Below, one piece after another: positions 51,694 through 60,279 of a DNA stretch of 61,773 nucleotides. The notes beneath the pieces were generated by a model, which had not been told where the DNA came from, did no database searches, and was given only the letters and a program-made list of their open reading frames with translations. Both the position numbers and the translations under genes were made by a program. Source of the stretch: Clostridiales bacterium (GTDB lineage: Bacteria > Bacillota > Clostridia > Oscillospirales > Oscillospiraceae); NCBI GenBank assembly GCA_004553495.1, contig SFLE01000006.1, positions 1-61,773 of the forward strand. Reading direction: 5' to 3'. Numbering within the stretch: position 1 is the stretch's first letter; each line of letters opens with the position of its first letter.

Positions 51694-53240
51694 TACTGCT
51701 TACCCTCCTCGCTGTCTCTCTTAGCGCCGGACATATAAAGTCCGAGCTCCTGGAGATTGGTCTTTTGCGGGTCGAGCTGACCGACTATCTCGCCCTCATA
51801 CATGACAAGGATGCGGTCGGACAGGCTCATGACCTCGTCGAGCTCGAGCGATACCAGAAGGACCGCCTTGCCCTCGTCGCGCTGCGCGACTATCTGACTG
51901 TGGATATATTCGATGGCGCCGACATCCAGACCGCGGGTCGGCTGCACCGCGACAAGAAGCGGCTTGTTGCGATCGACCTCGCGCGCGATTATCGCCTTCT
52001 GCTGGTTACCGCCGGACATGCTGCGGGCGGTAGTGACCGGTCCCTGACCGGAGCGGACATCGAACTGCTCGATAAGCCCTTCGGCATACTCGCGCACCGC
52101 GTCGCGCCTTATAAAGCCATGGTTCTGGAACCGCTTTTCCTTAAAACGCTGGAGCACCATGTTCTGCTCGAGCGTGAAGTCGAGGATAAGACCGTGCTTG
52201 TGGCGATCCTCGGGAATGTGGCTCATGCCTGCGGCGCTCTTATTATGGATGCTCGATTTCGTTATGTTCTTCCCGCAGAGCGTTATGCTGCCGCCGGAGG
52301 TTTTCTCAAGACCGGTTATGCCGTAGATTAGCTCGGTCTGACCGTTACCGTCGATACCGGCGATGCAGACGATCTCGCCCGCGCGAACCTCAAAGGAAAC
52401 GCCCTTGACGGCATCGCCCTTGTGCAGCTTCGAGGGGACGGAGAGGTTCTCTACCGTGAGTATTGCCTCGCCGGGCTTGGCGGGAGTCTTTGTGACCTCA
52501 AGCTGAACGGGTCTGCCGACCATCATGTTCGACAGCTCCTGCTTGTTTGTGTCGGCGGTGTTGACCGTACCGATGCACTTGCCCTTGCGCAGAACGGTGC
52601 AGCGGTCGGCGACAGCCATGATCTCGTTGAGCTTGTGTGAGATAAACAGGATGCTCTTGCCCTCCTTGGCAAACTCGCGCATTGTGTTCATGAGCTCGTC
52701 TATCTCCTGCGGAGTGAGGACCGCAGTGGGCTCGTCAAAGATGAGTATCTCGTTATCGCGGTAGAGCATCTTTAGTATCTCAACGCGCTGCTGCATACCG
52801 ACGGATATATCCTCCACCTTTGCGTCGAGATCGACCTTCAAACCGTAACGCTCGGAAAGCTCCTCGACCTTTTTGCGAGCCTCCTTGCGCTGGATAAAGC
52901 CGAACTTTGTCGTTTCCGCGCCGAGGATGATGTTATCGAGCACGGTGAAAACATCGACGAGCTTAAAGTGCTGATGTACCATGCCGATGCCCAGCGCCGT
53001 TGCGTCGTTAGGGTCGTTAATTTTGACCGGCTCACCATTTTTGCGGATCTCTCCCTCTTCCGGCTGATACATTCCGAAGAGCACCGACATCAGTGTTGAT
53101 TTGCCCGCACCGTTTTCTCCGAGCAGGGCGTGTATCTCGCCCTTGCGAAGCTGCAGAGTAATATCGTCGTTAGCTCTGATGCCGGGGAACTCCTTGGTGA
53201 TGTGAAGCATTTCAATCACATACTCAGGAGTATTCTCCAT
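51693..53240 (-). CDS. nupO: nucleoside ABC transporter ATPase with two ABC domains
   Basis: 515 residues. First ABC: Walker A LLGENGAGKSTLMSVLFG, signature ISVGMQQRVEILK, Walker B ILIFDEPTAVL. Second ABC: degenerate Walker A (CIAGIDGNGQTELI), signature SMSGGNQQKAIIAREVDR. This degenerate second site is normal for the sugar/nucleoside (CUT2-like) ATPases. It powers the two permeases. It starts shortly after the bmp gene terminator and is the first gene of the transporter run. Confidence 0.96.
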   Translation of the reverse strand: MENTPEYVIEMLHITKEFPGIRANDDITLQLRKGEIHALLGENGAGKSTLMSVLFGMYQPEEGEIRKNGEPVKINDPNDATALGIGMVHQHFKLVDVFTVLDNIILGAETTKFGFIQRKEARKKVEELSERYGLKVDLDAKVEDISVGMQQRVEILKMLYRDNEILIFDEPTAVLTPQEIDELMNTMREFAKEGKSILFISHKLNEIMAVADRCTVLRKGKCIGTVNTADTNKQELSNMMVGRPVQLEVTKTPAKPGEAILTVENLSVPSKLHKGDAVKGVSFEVRAGEIVCIAGIDGNGQTELIYGITGLEKTSGGSITLCGKNITKSSIHNKSAAGMSHIPEDRHKHGLILDFTLEQNMVLQRFKEKRFQNHGFIRRDAVREYAEGLIEQFDVRSGQGPVTTARSMSGGNQQKAIIAREVDRNKPLLVAVQPTRGLDVGAIEYIHSQIVAQRDEGKAVLLVSLELDEVMSLSDRILVMYEGEIVGQLDPQKTNLQELGLYMSGAKRDSEEGKQ

Positions 53241-53344
53241 GCCGCCACCTACTTTCTTTTAAATTCTGCAAAAAATGTGTATAAAATATTATAACTGCAA
53301 TTTCACCTTATTGCAAGAATTTTAGCGATTTCAACAAAAATAAA

Positions 53345-53374
53345 AAACAGGAAAGTCCGAAGACTTTCCTGTTT
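53345..53374 (-). terminator. terminator after the nucleoside-binding protein gene
   Basis: On the minus strand, AAACAGGAAAGTC, loop TTCG, GACTTTCCTGTTT, then TTTATTTTTG. A leaky site here would set more binding protein than membrane parts. Confidence 0.92.
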
Positions 53375-53395
53375 ATAGCTTTGTGTCAGACGGAA

Positions 53396-54565
53396 TTACT
53401 CGATAACATTGACGGTTACATTGTCAGTGCTCTTGAGGTTGTTCCAGTCGCTGTCGATAACGACCTTGCCGTCCTTGATGTCCTTGAGCAGAGCATTGTA
53501 CTGATCAACGCTCCAGTTCTCGAGGGACCAGGTTGCGGTGGGCAGGCCAACAGCGTCGTCCTTTGCGCCCAGAGCGGTGCCTACGCCGCCGATCTCGGCG
53601 AACTCACCTGCATAGAACTTTGCAAGTGCCCACTGAACGGAGCTTGCAAGACCCTTGGTTGCAGAGGTGATAACGGTGTCGGACTCGAAGGACTGGTCGG
53701 TGTCAACACCGATGACCTTTGCGTCAGCTGCTTCAGCTGCTGCGGAAACGGATGCGAACATCGAGCCGCCGCAAGCGAAGATGGCCTGGGTGCCGTTCTG
53801 GTACCAGCCGGCTGCCATGGTCTGGAGCTCGGGAGATGCGCTGAAGGAAGAACCGTACAGCCAGGAGTAGTTGACCTCAGCCTTTACATTCTTCTCTGCT
53901 GCAGCAGCCTCAACGCCCTGAACGAAGCCGTAGCCGAAACGGCAGCATGCCGGGTTGGTGCCGCCACCGCCGCCGGTGAAGCCGAGCTTGGTGTAGCCTT
54001 CCATAACGGCTGCGTAGCCGGCGAGGTAGCCGGACTGCTCTTCCTGGAAGGAGATGCCTGCGACATTCTTGAGGACGGGTGCGCCGTCTTCGGTGCTCTC
54101 GGTTACGGGGTAACCATCGACGAATACGAAGCTTACATCGGCAAACTCAGCAGCTGCCTGACGGATAGCTGCCTCCTGCTTGAAGCCTGCGCAGACAACG
54201 ATCTTTGCGCCGTTGTCAACTGCTGCCTTCATTGCGTCGTAGCGATCGTCGTCGGTAGCCTTGTCGCCATTTGCGGGCTGGTAGTACTTGTAGGACTTGT
54301 CGTTTGCGGAAGCATACAGCTTAACGCCGTCGAAAGTGCCCTGGTTGAAGGACTTGTCCTTGAGCTGACCGACATCGGTTACGAATGCGATTTCGTACTT
54401 ACCGTCGTCGGAAGTCATTTCGTCAGGGATCTTATCGGGATCGGTGACGGTGGTTCCGTTGGCATCGTCAGTGACCTTGGGATCTTTGCTGTCGTCGCCG
54501 CTGTTGCAGGCGCAAAGAGCAAAGACCATGCAGAGTGCCAGGATGAATGCGAGTACTCTTTTCAT
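53396..54565 (-). CDS. nupN: nucleoside-binding lipoprotein, BMP/PnrA family
   Basis: 389 residues. Lipoprotein signal with lipobox LCAC (Cys20). The BMP-family core is clear: YEIAFVTDVGQLKDKSFNQG, VSFVFVDGYPVTE, SGYLAGYAAVM, and AIFACGGSMFASVSAA. PnrA-type proteins bind purine nucleosides outside the membrane and deliver them to NupOPQ. Its own promoter (54635-54664) and terminator isolate it from the permease genes. Codon use is strongly biased, as expected for an abundant protein. It is 153 bases from deoD, which would phosphorolyse the imported nucleosides. Confidence 0.95.
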   Translation of the reverse strand: MKRVLAFILALCMVFALCACNSGDDSKDPKVTDDANGTTVTDPDKIPDEMTSDDGKYEIAFVTDVGQLKDKSFNQGTFDGVKLYASANDKSYKYYQPANGDKATDDDRYDAMKAAVDNGAKIVVCAGFKQEAAIRQAAAEFADVSFVFVDGYPVTESTEDGAPVLKNVAGISFQEEQSGYLAGYAAVMEGYTKLGFTGGGGGTNPACCRFGYGFVQGVEAAAAEKNVKAEVNYSWLYGSSFSASPELQTMAAGWYQNGTQAIFACGGSMFASVSAAAEAADAKVIGVDTDQSFESDTVITSATKGLASSVQWALAKFYAGEFAEIGGVGTALGAKDDAVGLPTATWSLENWSVDQYNALLKDIKDGKVVIDSDWNNLKSTDNVTVNVIE

Positions 54566-54634
54566 GTTTTTTCCTCCGTATAAATTTAGTTTTTGCGAAC
54601 GAATTTATGTGCACGCTTATCGCGTACTGTCGTA

Positions 54635-54664
54635 AGTATATCACAAAAACCGTGCCGAAAGCAA
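54635..54664 (-). promoter_or_regulatory. promoter of the nucleoside-binding protein gene
   Basis: On the minus strand TTGCTT, 18 bases, TATACT (54635-54640). No purine riboswitch is visible in the ~65-base leader. Confidence 0.65.
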
Positions 54665-54718
54665 GTATTATTTAGCAAATTGTCCAAATGCAGAGGGCAG
54701 CGGCAGCGATCTCGCTTA

Positions 54719-55444
54719 TCATTTTGCCATTTTTGCCGCAGTATCAAGGGCTATCTCCATCATCTGGGTGAACGACAGCTGCCTTTCCTCGGATGAGAGC
54801 GCCTCGTCGCGATAGATGTGATCGGAGATGGTGCAGATGCAGAGGGCTCTTTTGCCCGCGCGCGCGGCGTTCATGTAAAGCCCCGCGGCTTCCATCTCAA
54901 CCGCCATAACGCCCATATCGCGCCATTTGTCGTTGCCGTCGCAGCCGGCGGGGGAGTAGAAGTTATCGCCCGAGAGAATGTTTCCGACCTTCATGTCAAC
55001 GCCGTGCTCCTTTGCAATCTCAACGGCGGTGCTCAGAAGCGTGTAGTCGGCGATGGGGGCAAAGGTGCCGTTTAACTCGAACTGATGTGCGTAATTTGAG
55101 TCGGTGCACGCGCCCTGACCGGCGACTATGTCCATGAGCTGGAGATCGTCGCGCAGAGCGCCGGCGGAGCCGATGCGGATGATGTTGTCAACATCGTAGA
55201 AATTAAAGAGCTCCCAACTGTAAATGCCGATGGCGGGTATGCCCATGCCGCTTGCCATAACGGTCACGGGAACGCCCTTCCATGTGCCGGTGTGACCCTG
55301 AACGCCGCGGACATTGTTCACGAGCACAGGATTTTCCAGAAAGGTCTCTGCAATGAACTTAGCTCTGAGGGGATCGCCGGGCATGAGCACGGTTTTTGCT
55401 ATTTCTTCTTTCTTAGCGGATATATGCGGAGTGGGAATAGGCAT
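54719..55444 (-). CDS. deoD: purine nucleoside phosphorylase, DeoD type
   Basis: 241 residues, hexameric PNP family. Signatures: MPGDPLRAKFIAETFLENP, then VQGHTGTWKGVPVTVMASGMG, IIRIGSAGAL, and the active-site VEMEAAGLY and SDHI. It splits purine (deoxy)nucleosides with phosphate to base and (deoxy)ribose-1-phosphate. AAGGAGGA precedes ATG 55444. Its place beside the nucleoside ABC importer gives a complete uptake-and-salvage route. Confidence 0.97.
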   Translation of the reverse strand: MPIPTPHISAKKEEIAKTVLMPGDPLRAKFIAETFLENPVLVNNVRGVQGHTGTWKGVPVTVMASGMGIPAIGIYSWELFNFYDVDNIIRIGSAGALRDDLQLMDIVAGQGACTDSNYAHQFELNGTFAPIADYTLLSTAVEIAKEHGVDMKVGNILSGDNFYSPAGCDGNDKWRDMGVMAVEMEAAGLYMNAARAGKRALCICTISDHIYRDEALSSEERQLSFTQMMEIALDTAAKMAK

Positions 55445-55495
55445 AGGATATCCTCCTTAAATGTATTTGACCAAATTATAACTGTATGCCGCGGC

Positions 55496-55822
55496 TTAGT
55501 CAAGCTTCTTGCGCCTGCGCTTTTTCGGAGGGGCGGAAAACTCGACGAGCACCGGAACGAGCCGCTCGAGCAGCTCATTGTTTTCAATATCGAGGATATA
55601 GTGCTCGCTCGCGCCCTCGTAAGGATCTCCGCACGGTGCGTTTTCCATTATGTCCGCAAGCTCCGGCAGCTTTTTTACGAAAACGCAGTTATCGCAGACG
55701 AGAAGTATGAACTTCTCTCCCGAGTAAACGGCGTATTCCCCGAACATCTTGCGGTATCGCACCGGACACAGCGGCGACAGGCGCTCACATACATATTCTA
55801 TAAAATCGGCAGTCGTAGCCAT
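55496..55822 (-). CDS. TfoX N-terminal domain protein
   Basis: 108 residues, TfoX_N only (TTADFIEYVCERLSPLCPVR, then YRKMFGEYAVYSGEKFILLV, ending with a basic PPKKRRRKKLD). The C-terminal TfoX domain is missing, as in most Firmicutes members, so a role in competence cannot be assumed. GGAGG is upstream of ATG 55822. The basic end suggests nucleic-acid binding. Confidence 0.9.
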   Translation of the reverse strand: MATTADFIEYVCERLSPLCPVRYRKMFGEYAVYSGEKFILLVCDNCVFVKKLPELADIMENAPCGDPYEGASEHYILDIENNELLERLVPVLVEFSAPPKKRRRKKLD

Positions 55823-55891
55823 TGCATTTCCTCCAAAGACGGTTGCTGATGCCTACATTATATAAAATACGCTTTTCGGAGTCAACAAAAA

Positions 55892-55916
55892 CGCCGCCGT
55901 CATTGCGACGGCGGCG
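55892..55916 (-). terminator. terminator of the lysine importer operon
   Basis: Minus strand: CGCCGCCGTC, loop, GACGGCGGCG, then TTTTTG. Confidence 0.93.
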
Positions 55917-55920
55917 CTTA

Positions 55921-56664
55921 TCATCGCCCGAGAAGAAATCTCGAGAGAAAATCTCGGGTCTTGGGATCCTTCGGGTTTTCAAATATTTCTTTCGGCGAGC
56001 CCTCCTCACAGATGACTCCACCGGACATGAACACGACATTGGTCGAGACATCGCGTGCAAACGCCATCTCGTGCGTTACGACTATCATCGTAAGCCCCTC
56101 CTGCGCGAGCGAGCGCATGACATCGAGCACCTCGCCTACCATCTGCGGGTCGAGTGCGCTTGTGGGCTCGTCAAACAGCAGGACCTCGGGCTCCATGGCA
56201 AGCGCACGGGCAATGGCGACGCGCTGCTTCTGACCACCGGACAATTGCGACGGGCGGGCGTTTATGTACGGCGCCATGCCGACCTTTTCGAGGTACTTCA
56301 TAGCCACCGCCTCAGCCTCCTCGCGGCTGCGCTTTAACACCGACACCTGACCGGTAACGCAGTTGCCGAGCGCGGTCATGTTGTTAAACAGGTTAAAGCT
56401 CTGAAAAACCATGCCGACCTTCGTGCGGTACTGCGAAAGTCTTATATCGCCGGAGCTTATGTCTTTGCCGTGATACAGTATCTGCCCCGAGGTGGGTGTT
56501 TCGAGGAGGTTTATGCACCGGAGCATCGTTGACTTGCCCGAGCCGGAGGCGCCGATTATGCTCAGCACCTCGCCCTTTGAAACGCTCAGATTTATATCGC
56601 GCAGCACGGTGTTTTCGCCGAACTGCTTCTGAAGATGTACAAGCTCTATAACTTTCTCGGACAT
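55921..56664 (-). CDS. amino-acid ABC transporter ATPase (lysine by riboswitch)
   Basis: 247 residues, GlnQ/ArtM-like. Walker A IIGASGSGKSTMLRCINLLE, Q-loop MVFQSFNLF, signature LSGGQKQRVAIARALAM, Walker B VLLFDEPTSALD. It energises import by the permease encoded one base upstream. The lysine riboswitch at the head of the operon points to lysine, rather than glutamine or arginine, as cargo. Last gene before the terminator. Confidence 0.95.
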   Translation of the reverse strand: MSEKVIELVHLQKQFGENTVLRDINLSVSKGEVLSIIGASGSGKSTMLRCINLLETPTSGQILYHGKDISSGDIRLSQYRTKVGMVFQSFNLFNNMTALGNCVTGQVSVLKRSREEAEAVAMKYLEKVGMAPYINARPSQLSGGQKQRVAIARALAMEPEVLLFDEPTSALDPQMVGEVLDVMRSLAQEGLTMIVVTHEMAFARDVSTNVVFMSGGVICEEGSPKEIFENPKDPKTRDFLSRFLLGR

Positions 56665-56665
56665 T

Positions 56666-57427
56666 TTATGCCTCCCTGATGTGTATCTCGGCGGCGCTGT
56701 CGCTCTGCGAGCCGAATATGGTGTAGCTGTCGCTGCCGTCGAGCCGGCGCTCTGCCCAGCGCAGTATGCGCGTTACGGTGAAGGTGAGGATGAAGTACAA
56801 AACACACACGACGAGGTAGGTCTGGAAGGTCTCGAAGCTTTGGCGCTTTATGATACCTGCAAAGTAGTACAGCTCCGTAACGCCGATGACATTGAGGACG
56901 GAGGTGTCCTTTATGTTAATGACAAACTCGTTGCTCACCGAGGGGAGAATGTTCCGCACGACCTGCGGGATGATGACCTTTATCATCGTCTGCCAGTGGG
57001 TCATGCCGATGCTCATTGCGCCCTCAAACTGCCCTCTGTCGATGGATATGATGCCGCCGCGCACGATCTCGGCCATGTATGCGCCGGTGTTTATCGAAAC
57101 GATGATTATGCCCGAGGGGATGAGCGGGAGCGTGCTGCCGCCGGTGGCGAAGGCATAGCCCCAGTAGATGACCATTGCCTGCACCATCATAGGCGTGCCG
57201 CGGAAAATTTCGACATACACCGCGATAACGGCATTGAGAAGTTTGTGCAGCACTCTCAAAACGATATTCTTCGAGTACGGCGCGGTGCGGATAACGCCGG
57301 TGAGAAGTCCTATGACGAGACCGGCTGCGGTGCTCGTTAATGCTATGAGCATCGTGTTGCCCACGCCGTCGAGAAGCTGCGGATAATATTTTGCGACTAT
57401 GTTTATTACATCGTTAAAGAAGCTCAT
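56666..57427 (-). CDS. amino-acid ABC transporter permease (lysine by riboswitch)
   Basis: 253 residues, HisM/GlnP type, with five or so membrane helices. FRGTPMMVQAMVIYWGYAFA and the ATPase-contact EAA loop AEIVRGGIISIDRGQFEGAMSIG are the family's hallmarks. Probably a homodimer in the membrane. The last ~25 residues are soluble. It lies one base from the ATPase gene and 22 bases after the binding protein gene. Confidence 0.95.
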   Translation of the reverse strand: MSFFNDVINIVAKYYPQLLDGVGNTMLIALTSTAAGLVIGLLTGVIRTAPYSKNIVLRVLHKLLNAVIAVYVEIFRGTPMMVQAMVIYWGYAFATGGSTLPLIPSGIIIVSINTGAYMAEIVRGGIISIDRGQFEGAMSIGMTHWQTMIKVIIPQVVRNILPSVSNEFVINIKDTSVLNVIGVTELYYFAGIIKRQSFETFQTYLVVCVLYFILTFTVTRILRWAERRLDGSDSYTIFGSQSDSAAEIHIREA

Positions 57428-57449
57428 GTCAGTTTACCCGAAAAGCGTG

Positions 57450-58337
57450 TTACTTGCGGATTATTACAACGAGGTTCGACTCGTAGTAGGTATTGGTGAA
57501 GTCTATCTGCTGTGCACGCTCGGCGGTGGGGCTCATGCCGGCAACGATGGCGTCGATGGTGCCGGATTCGAGCGCGGGCAGGAGGGAATCCCACTCGATG
57601 GCGTATATCTCGAGCTTCATGCCGAGCTTGTTTGCGACATACTGCGCGATCTGAACATCATAGCCGTTTGCGTACAGACCGTCCTTGCCCTCGCCGGAGA
57701 TGGGCACCGCGCCGAGGCTCGTGCCCTCGGTGTCGGTCCAGTTATAAGGCTCATAGGCACATTCCATACCGACTCTAAGAACGCCGTTCGTGGTCTCGGG
57801 AGCGGGGCAGCTCACCGCAAACTCGGTGACGGTGCCGCCGGAGGCGAGGGTCACTATCTGCTCCATAAGCTGTGCGCGCTGCTCGTCGGTGATGGTGGCG
57901 AGAGCCTCGTTTATCCGAGCGGTCAGCTCCGAGCCCTTCTTAAGACCGACTGCAATGCCGACATCGGCGGCGGTAGCGGTGAAGCCGGTGTCGTTATTCT
58001 TCAGGGGAATGTAGGTCAGGCTGTCGTCGGACTGGCAAACCGAGAGGGCCGTCGGCTCCTCGGCGACATAGCCGTCGATAGCGCCGCTCTTGAGCGCCAT
58101 GAGCAGGTCGGCAAACTCGGGGTAGGTCGCGGACTGCACATCCTCGATCTGCGCGAGCGCGTCGGCGTGAAAGGTTCCCGCCTGAGCGGCGATCTTTGTG
58201 CCTTTAAGGTCTGCAAGCGTCTGCGCGGAGCTGAGGTCTGCCGCGCTGTTGCCGTCATTGCTGCCGCAGCCCGTGAACAGGCAAAGGCACATTACTGCTG
58301 CCATGAGCAGTGCGATAAGGTTTCTTGTTCTTCTCAT
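57450..58337 (-). CDS. lysine-binding lipoprotein with apparently circularly permuted SBP_bac_3 fold
   Basis: 295 residues from ATG 58337 (AAAAGGAG upstream). Signal with lipobox FTGC, Cys24. Residues ~41-150 look like the second half of a type II amino-acid binding protein (LADLKGTKIAAQAG, LKSGAIDGYVAEEPTA, GIAVGLKKGSELTARINEAL). Residues ~186-295 look like the first half (GVLRVGMECAYEPYNW, GYDVQIAQYVANKLGMKLE, LESGTIDAIVAGMSPTAE, IDFTNTYYESNLVVII). In ordinary family members these come in the opposite order. The overall length fits one complete fold, not a truncated pair. The gene follows a lysine riboswitch, so lysine is the likely ligand. Confidence 0.9.
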   Translation of the reverse strand: MRRTRNLIALLMAAVMCLCLFTGCGSNDGNSAADLSSAQTLADLKGTKIAAQAGTFHADALAQIEDVQSATYPEFADLLMALKSGAIDGYVAEEPTALSVCQSDDSLTYIPLKNNDTGFTATAADVGIAVGLKKGSELTARINEALATITDEQRAQLMEQIVTLASGGTVTEFAVSCPAPETTNGVLRVGMECAYEPYNWTDTEGTSLGAVPISGEGKDGLYANGYDVQIAQYVANKLGMKLEIYAIEWDSLLPALESGTIDAIVAGMSPTAERAQQIDFTNTYYESNLVVIIRK

Positions 58338-58355
58338 TTTGGATAACTCCTTTTC

Positions 58356-58397
58356 AAAATTAAATAAGCCTGCGACCCGATGTGGTATCGCAGGCTT
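58356..58397 (-). terminator. riboswitch-controlled terminator
   Basis: Minus strand: AAGCCTGCGA (58388-58397), loop, TCGCAGGCTT (58366-58375), then ATTTAATTTT. It is the expression platform of the lysine aptamer. Confidence 0.85.
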
Positions 58398-58428
58398 TGA
58401 AAAGAAATAATTCCAAAACAGTTGCCTT

Positions 58429-58590
58429 TGATAGCTCTCCACATGAAATGTGACAGTCCTGCGTCTGTTCGGCGCAGTCCCAGCAGCATCACGGCGGCAA
58501 CCGCAATGAGCTTCGGCGGAATTGCCTTTCCTCCGCGACCGCTTGCCGGCGTTTACCGTGGAGTACTCATCTTTTCCGCAACCTCTATCA
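58429..58590 (-). promoter_or_regulatory. lysine riboswitch (L box)
   Basis: Read on the minus strand, the conserved L-box blocks appear in order: TGATAGAGGTTGCGG, GATGAGTACTCC, GGAAAGGCAATTCCGCCGAA, GCTGCTGGGACTG, AGGACTGTCACATTTCATGT, GGAGAGCTATCA. P1 pairs TGATAG (58585-58590) with CTATCA (58429-58434). Lysine binding should favour the terminator that follows, shutting off the importer when lysine is plentiful. Confidence 0.95.
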
Positions 58591-58612
58591 GGTGCTTTCT
58601 TATTTGAGCCGC

Positions 58613-58641
58613 ATTATAGAGCGGCTTTTTTCCTTTGTCAA
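58613..58641 (-). promoter_or_regulatory. consensus SigA promoter of the lysine operon
   Basis: Minus strand TTGACA (58636-58641), 17 bases, TATAAT (58613-58618), both perfect. GCCGC and GCGGC flank the -10 box as an inverted repeat. Confidence 0.92.
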
Positions 58642-58725
58642 TAGGCTTTTTGAATTTTTAACACATTGCACGATTTTCTTTGCGTGCCCGTATCGGGCGT
58701 TTGTGCACTTTAAAGTGTTACAGCA

Positions 58726-60120
58726 TCAGAAATCGGCGTTGCCGGTGGTGCGGGGGTGCAGCTCGACATCGCGGATGTTCGACACGCCCGTGAGGTACAT
58801 TACGAGACGCTCGAAGCCCAGACCGTAGCCCGCATGACGGCAGGAACCGTAGCGGCGCAGGTCGAGGTACCACCAGTAATCGTCGGGGCTGAGACCCAGC
58901 TCGTCCATGCGGGAGAGCAGCACATCGAGTCTTTCCTCGCGCTGCGAGCCGCCGATTATCTCGCCGACGCCGGGCACAAGGCAGTCGGCCGCGGCAACGG
59001 TCTTGCCGTCGTCGTTCATGCGCATATAGAACGCCTTGATGTCCTTGGGGTAATCGGTGACGAAAATGGGCTTTTTGAACACCTTTTCGGTGAGGTATCT
59101 CTCGTGTTCGGTCTGGAGGTCGATGCCCCATTTGACAGGATAGTCGAACTTCTCGCCGCTTTTTTCGAGGATCTCCACCGCCTCGGTGTAGCTTATCCTG
59201 CCGAACTCGTTGGAAACGACATTCTCAAGGCGCTCGAGCAGACCTTTATCGACGAAGGAGTTGAAAAACTGCATCTCCTGCGGGCATTTTTCAAGAACGG
59301 TGCTTATGACAAACTTGACCATCGCCTCGGCGTTATCCATATAGTCGTAGAGGTCTGCAAACGCCATCTCGGGCTCTATCATCCAGAACTCGGCGGCATG
59401 GCGCTGGGTGTATGATACCTCGGCGCGGAATGTGGGACCGAAGGTGTAAACATCGCCGAAAGCCATGGCAAAGTTTTCGGCGTTGAGCTGACCGGAAACG
59501 GTAAGACTCGTGACCTTGCCGAAGAAATCCTTGCTGTCGTCTACCTTGCCGTCGTCGCGCAGGGGGAGGTTGTTGAGGTCAAGTGTGGTAACGCGGAACA
59601 TTTCGCCCGCGCCCTCGCAGTCAGAACCTGTGATTATCGGGGTGTGGACATATACAAAGCCGTTATTGCGGAAAAACTCGTGCACAGCCTGAGCCGCGAC
59701 GCTTCTCACGCGGAATGTTGCGGAAAACAGGTTCGTGCGGGGTCTCAAATGCTGTATGGTGCGCAGAAATTCAACGCTGTGGCGCTTTTTCTGCAGGGGA
59801 TAATCCGGAGAGGACACGCCCTCTATCACGACCTCCGTGGCTTTGAGCTCGAACGGCTGCTTTGCCTCCGGCGTGAGCACGAGCTCGCCCTTTGCGATGA
59901 ACGCGGCACCGACATTCTGGCGTGCAAGCTCATCATAGTTAGCAAGCTTTTCTCTCTCGAGAACGACCTGCAGGCTCTTGAAGCACGAGCCGTCGTTAAG
60001 CTCGATAAAGCCGAAGTTTTTCATGTCACGAATGGTGCGCGCCCAGCCGCAAACGGTTATCTCTTTCCCACCGAAGCTCTCGGCATCGGCAAATATCTGA
60101 GCGATCTTAGTGCGTTTCAA
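58726..60120 (-). CDS. asnS: asparagine-tRNA ligase
   Basis: 464 residues, class IIb synthetase. N-terminal OB-fold anticodon domain (ITVCGWARTIRDMKNFGFIE), then the catalytic core: motif 2 region FRAEVSYTQRHAAEFWMIEP, motif 3 GYGLGFERLVMYLTGV, and VHTPIITGSDCEGAGEMF. GGAGT lies eight bases before TTG 60120, which is my chosen start; ATG is absent nearby. Family members usually have RAENSxT where this has RAEVSYT. It charges tRNA-Asn, the sensor of the asnB T-box. No T-box precedes it. Confidence 0.96.
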   Translation of the reverse strand: MKRTKIAQIFADAESFGGKEITVCGWARTIRDMKNFGFIELNDGSCFKSLQVVLEREKLANYDELARQNVGAAFIAKGELVLTPEAKQPFELKATEVVIEGVSSPDYPLQKKRHSVEFLRTIQHLRPRTNLFSATFRVRSVAAQAVHEFFRNNGFVYVHTPIITGSDCEGAGEMFRVTTLDLNNLPLRDDGKVDDSKDFFGKVTSLTVSGQLNAENFAMAFGDVYTFGPTFRAEVSYTQRHAAEFWMIEPEMAFADLYDYMDNAEAMVKFVISTVLEKCPQEMQFFNSFVDKGLLERLENVVSNEFGRISYTEAVEILEKSGEKFDYPVKWGIDLQTEHERYLTEKVFKKPIFVTDYPKDIKAFYMRMNDDGKTVAAADCLVPGVGEIIGGSQREERLDVLLSRMDELGLSPDDYWWYLDLRRYGSCRHAGYGLGFERLVMYLTGVSNIRDVELHPRTTGNADF

Positions 60121-60181
60121 AGACAAACACTCCAATCAATTAAAATTCGATGGAAAGCATTATATACTAATATTTTGTTCC

Positions 60182-60210
60182 TTGCAAGAAATTTAAAAAT
60201 GTGGTATATT
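60182..60210 (+). promoter_or_regulatory. SigA promoter of the CarD-like gene
   Basis: TTGCAA (60182-60187), 17 bases, TATATT (60205-60210), with TGG extension. Confidence 0.8.
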
Positions 60211-60241
60211 AACAGTGTGTTAACAAAGTCGGATTTTGCCG

Positions 60242-60268
60242 GTGCCGCATGGTGCGGCACGATTTTTT
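60242..60268 (+). terminator. attenuator-like hairpin in the CarD leader
   Basis: GTGCCGCA, loop TGG, TGCGGCAC, then GATTTTTT, ending directly at the GGAGG binding site of the next gene. A complete intrinsic terminator in a 5' leader suggests regulated read-through. Confidence 0.75.
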
Positions 60269-60279
60269 GGAGGTATAAA

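Noticed and set aside
53381..54583. 400-codon open frame on the plus strand opposite the nucleoside-binding protein gene
   Set aside because: It mirrors the codon bias of the lipoprotein gene; the minus-strand product has a lipobox, BMP motifs, promoter and terminator, the plus-strand one has none.
58338..58442. N-terminal extension of the lysine-binding protein
   Set aside because: These codons lie in the riboswitch and its terminator; the lipoprotein signal starts at 58337.
59644..60279. Long upstream extension of the CarD-like frame
   Set aside because: It runs antisense through asnS and across the promoter and terminator hairpin; the GGAGG-ATG at 60280 gives the family's proper start.
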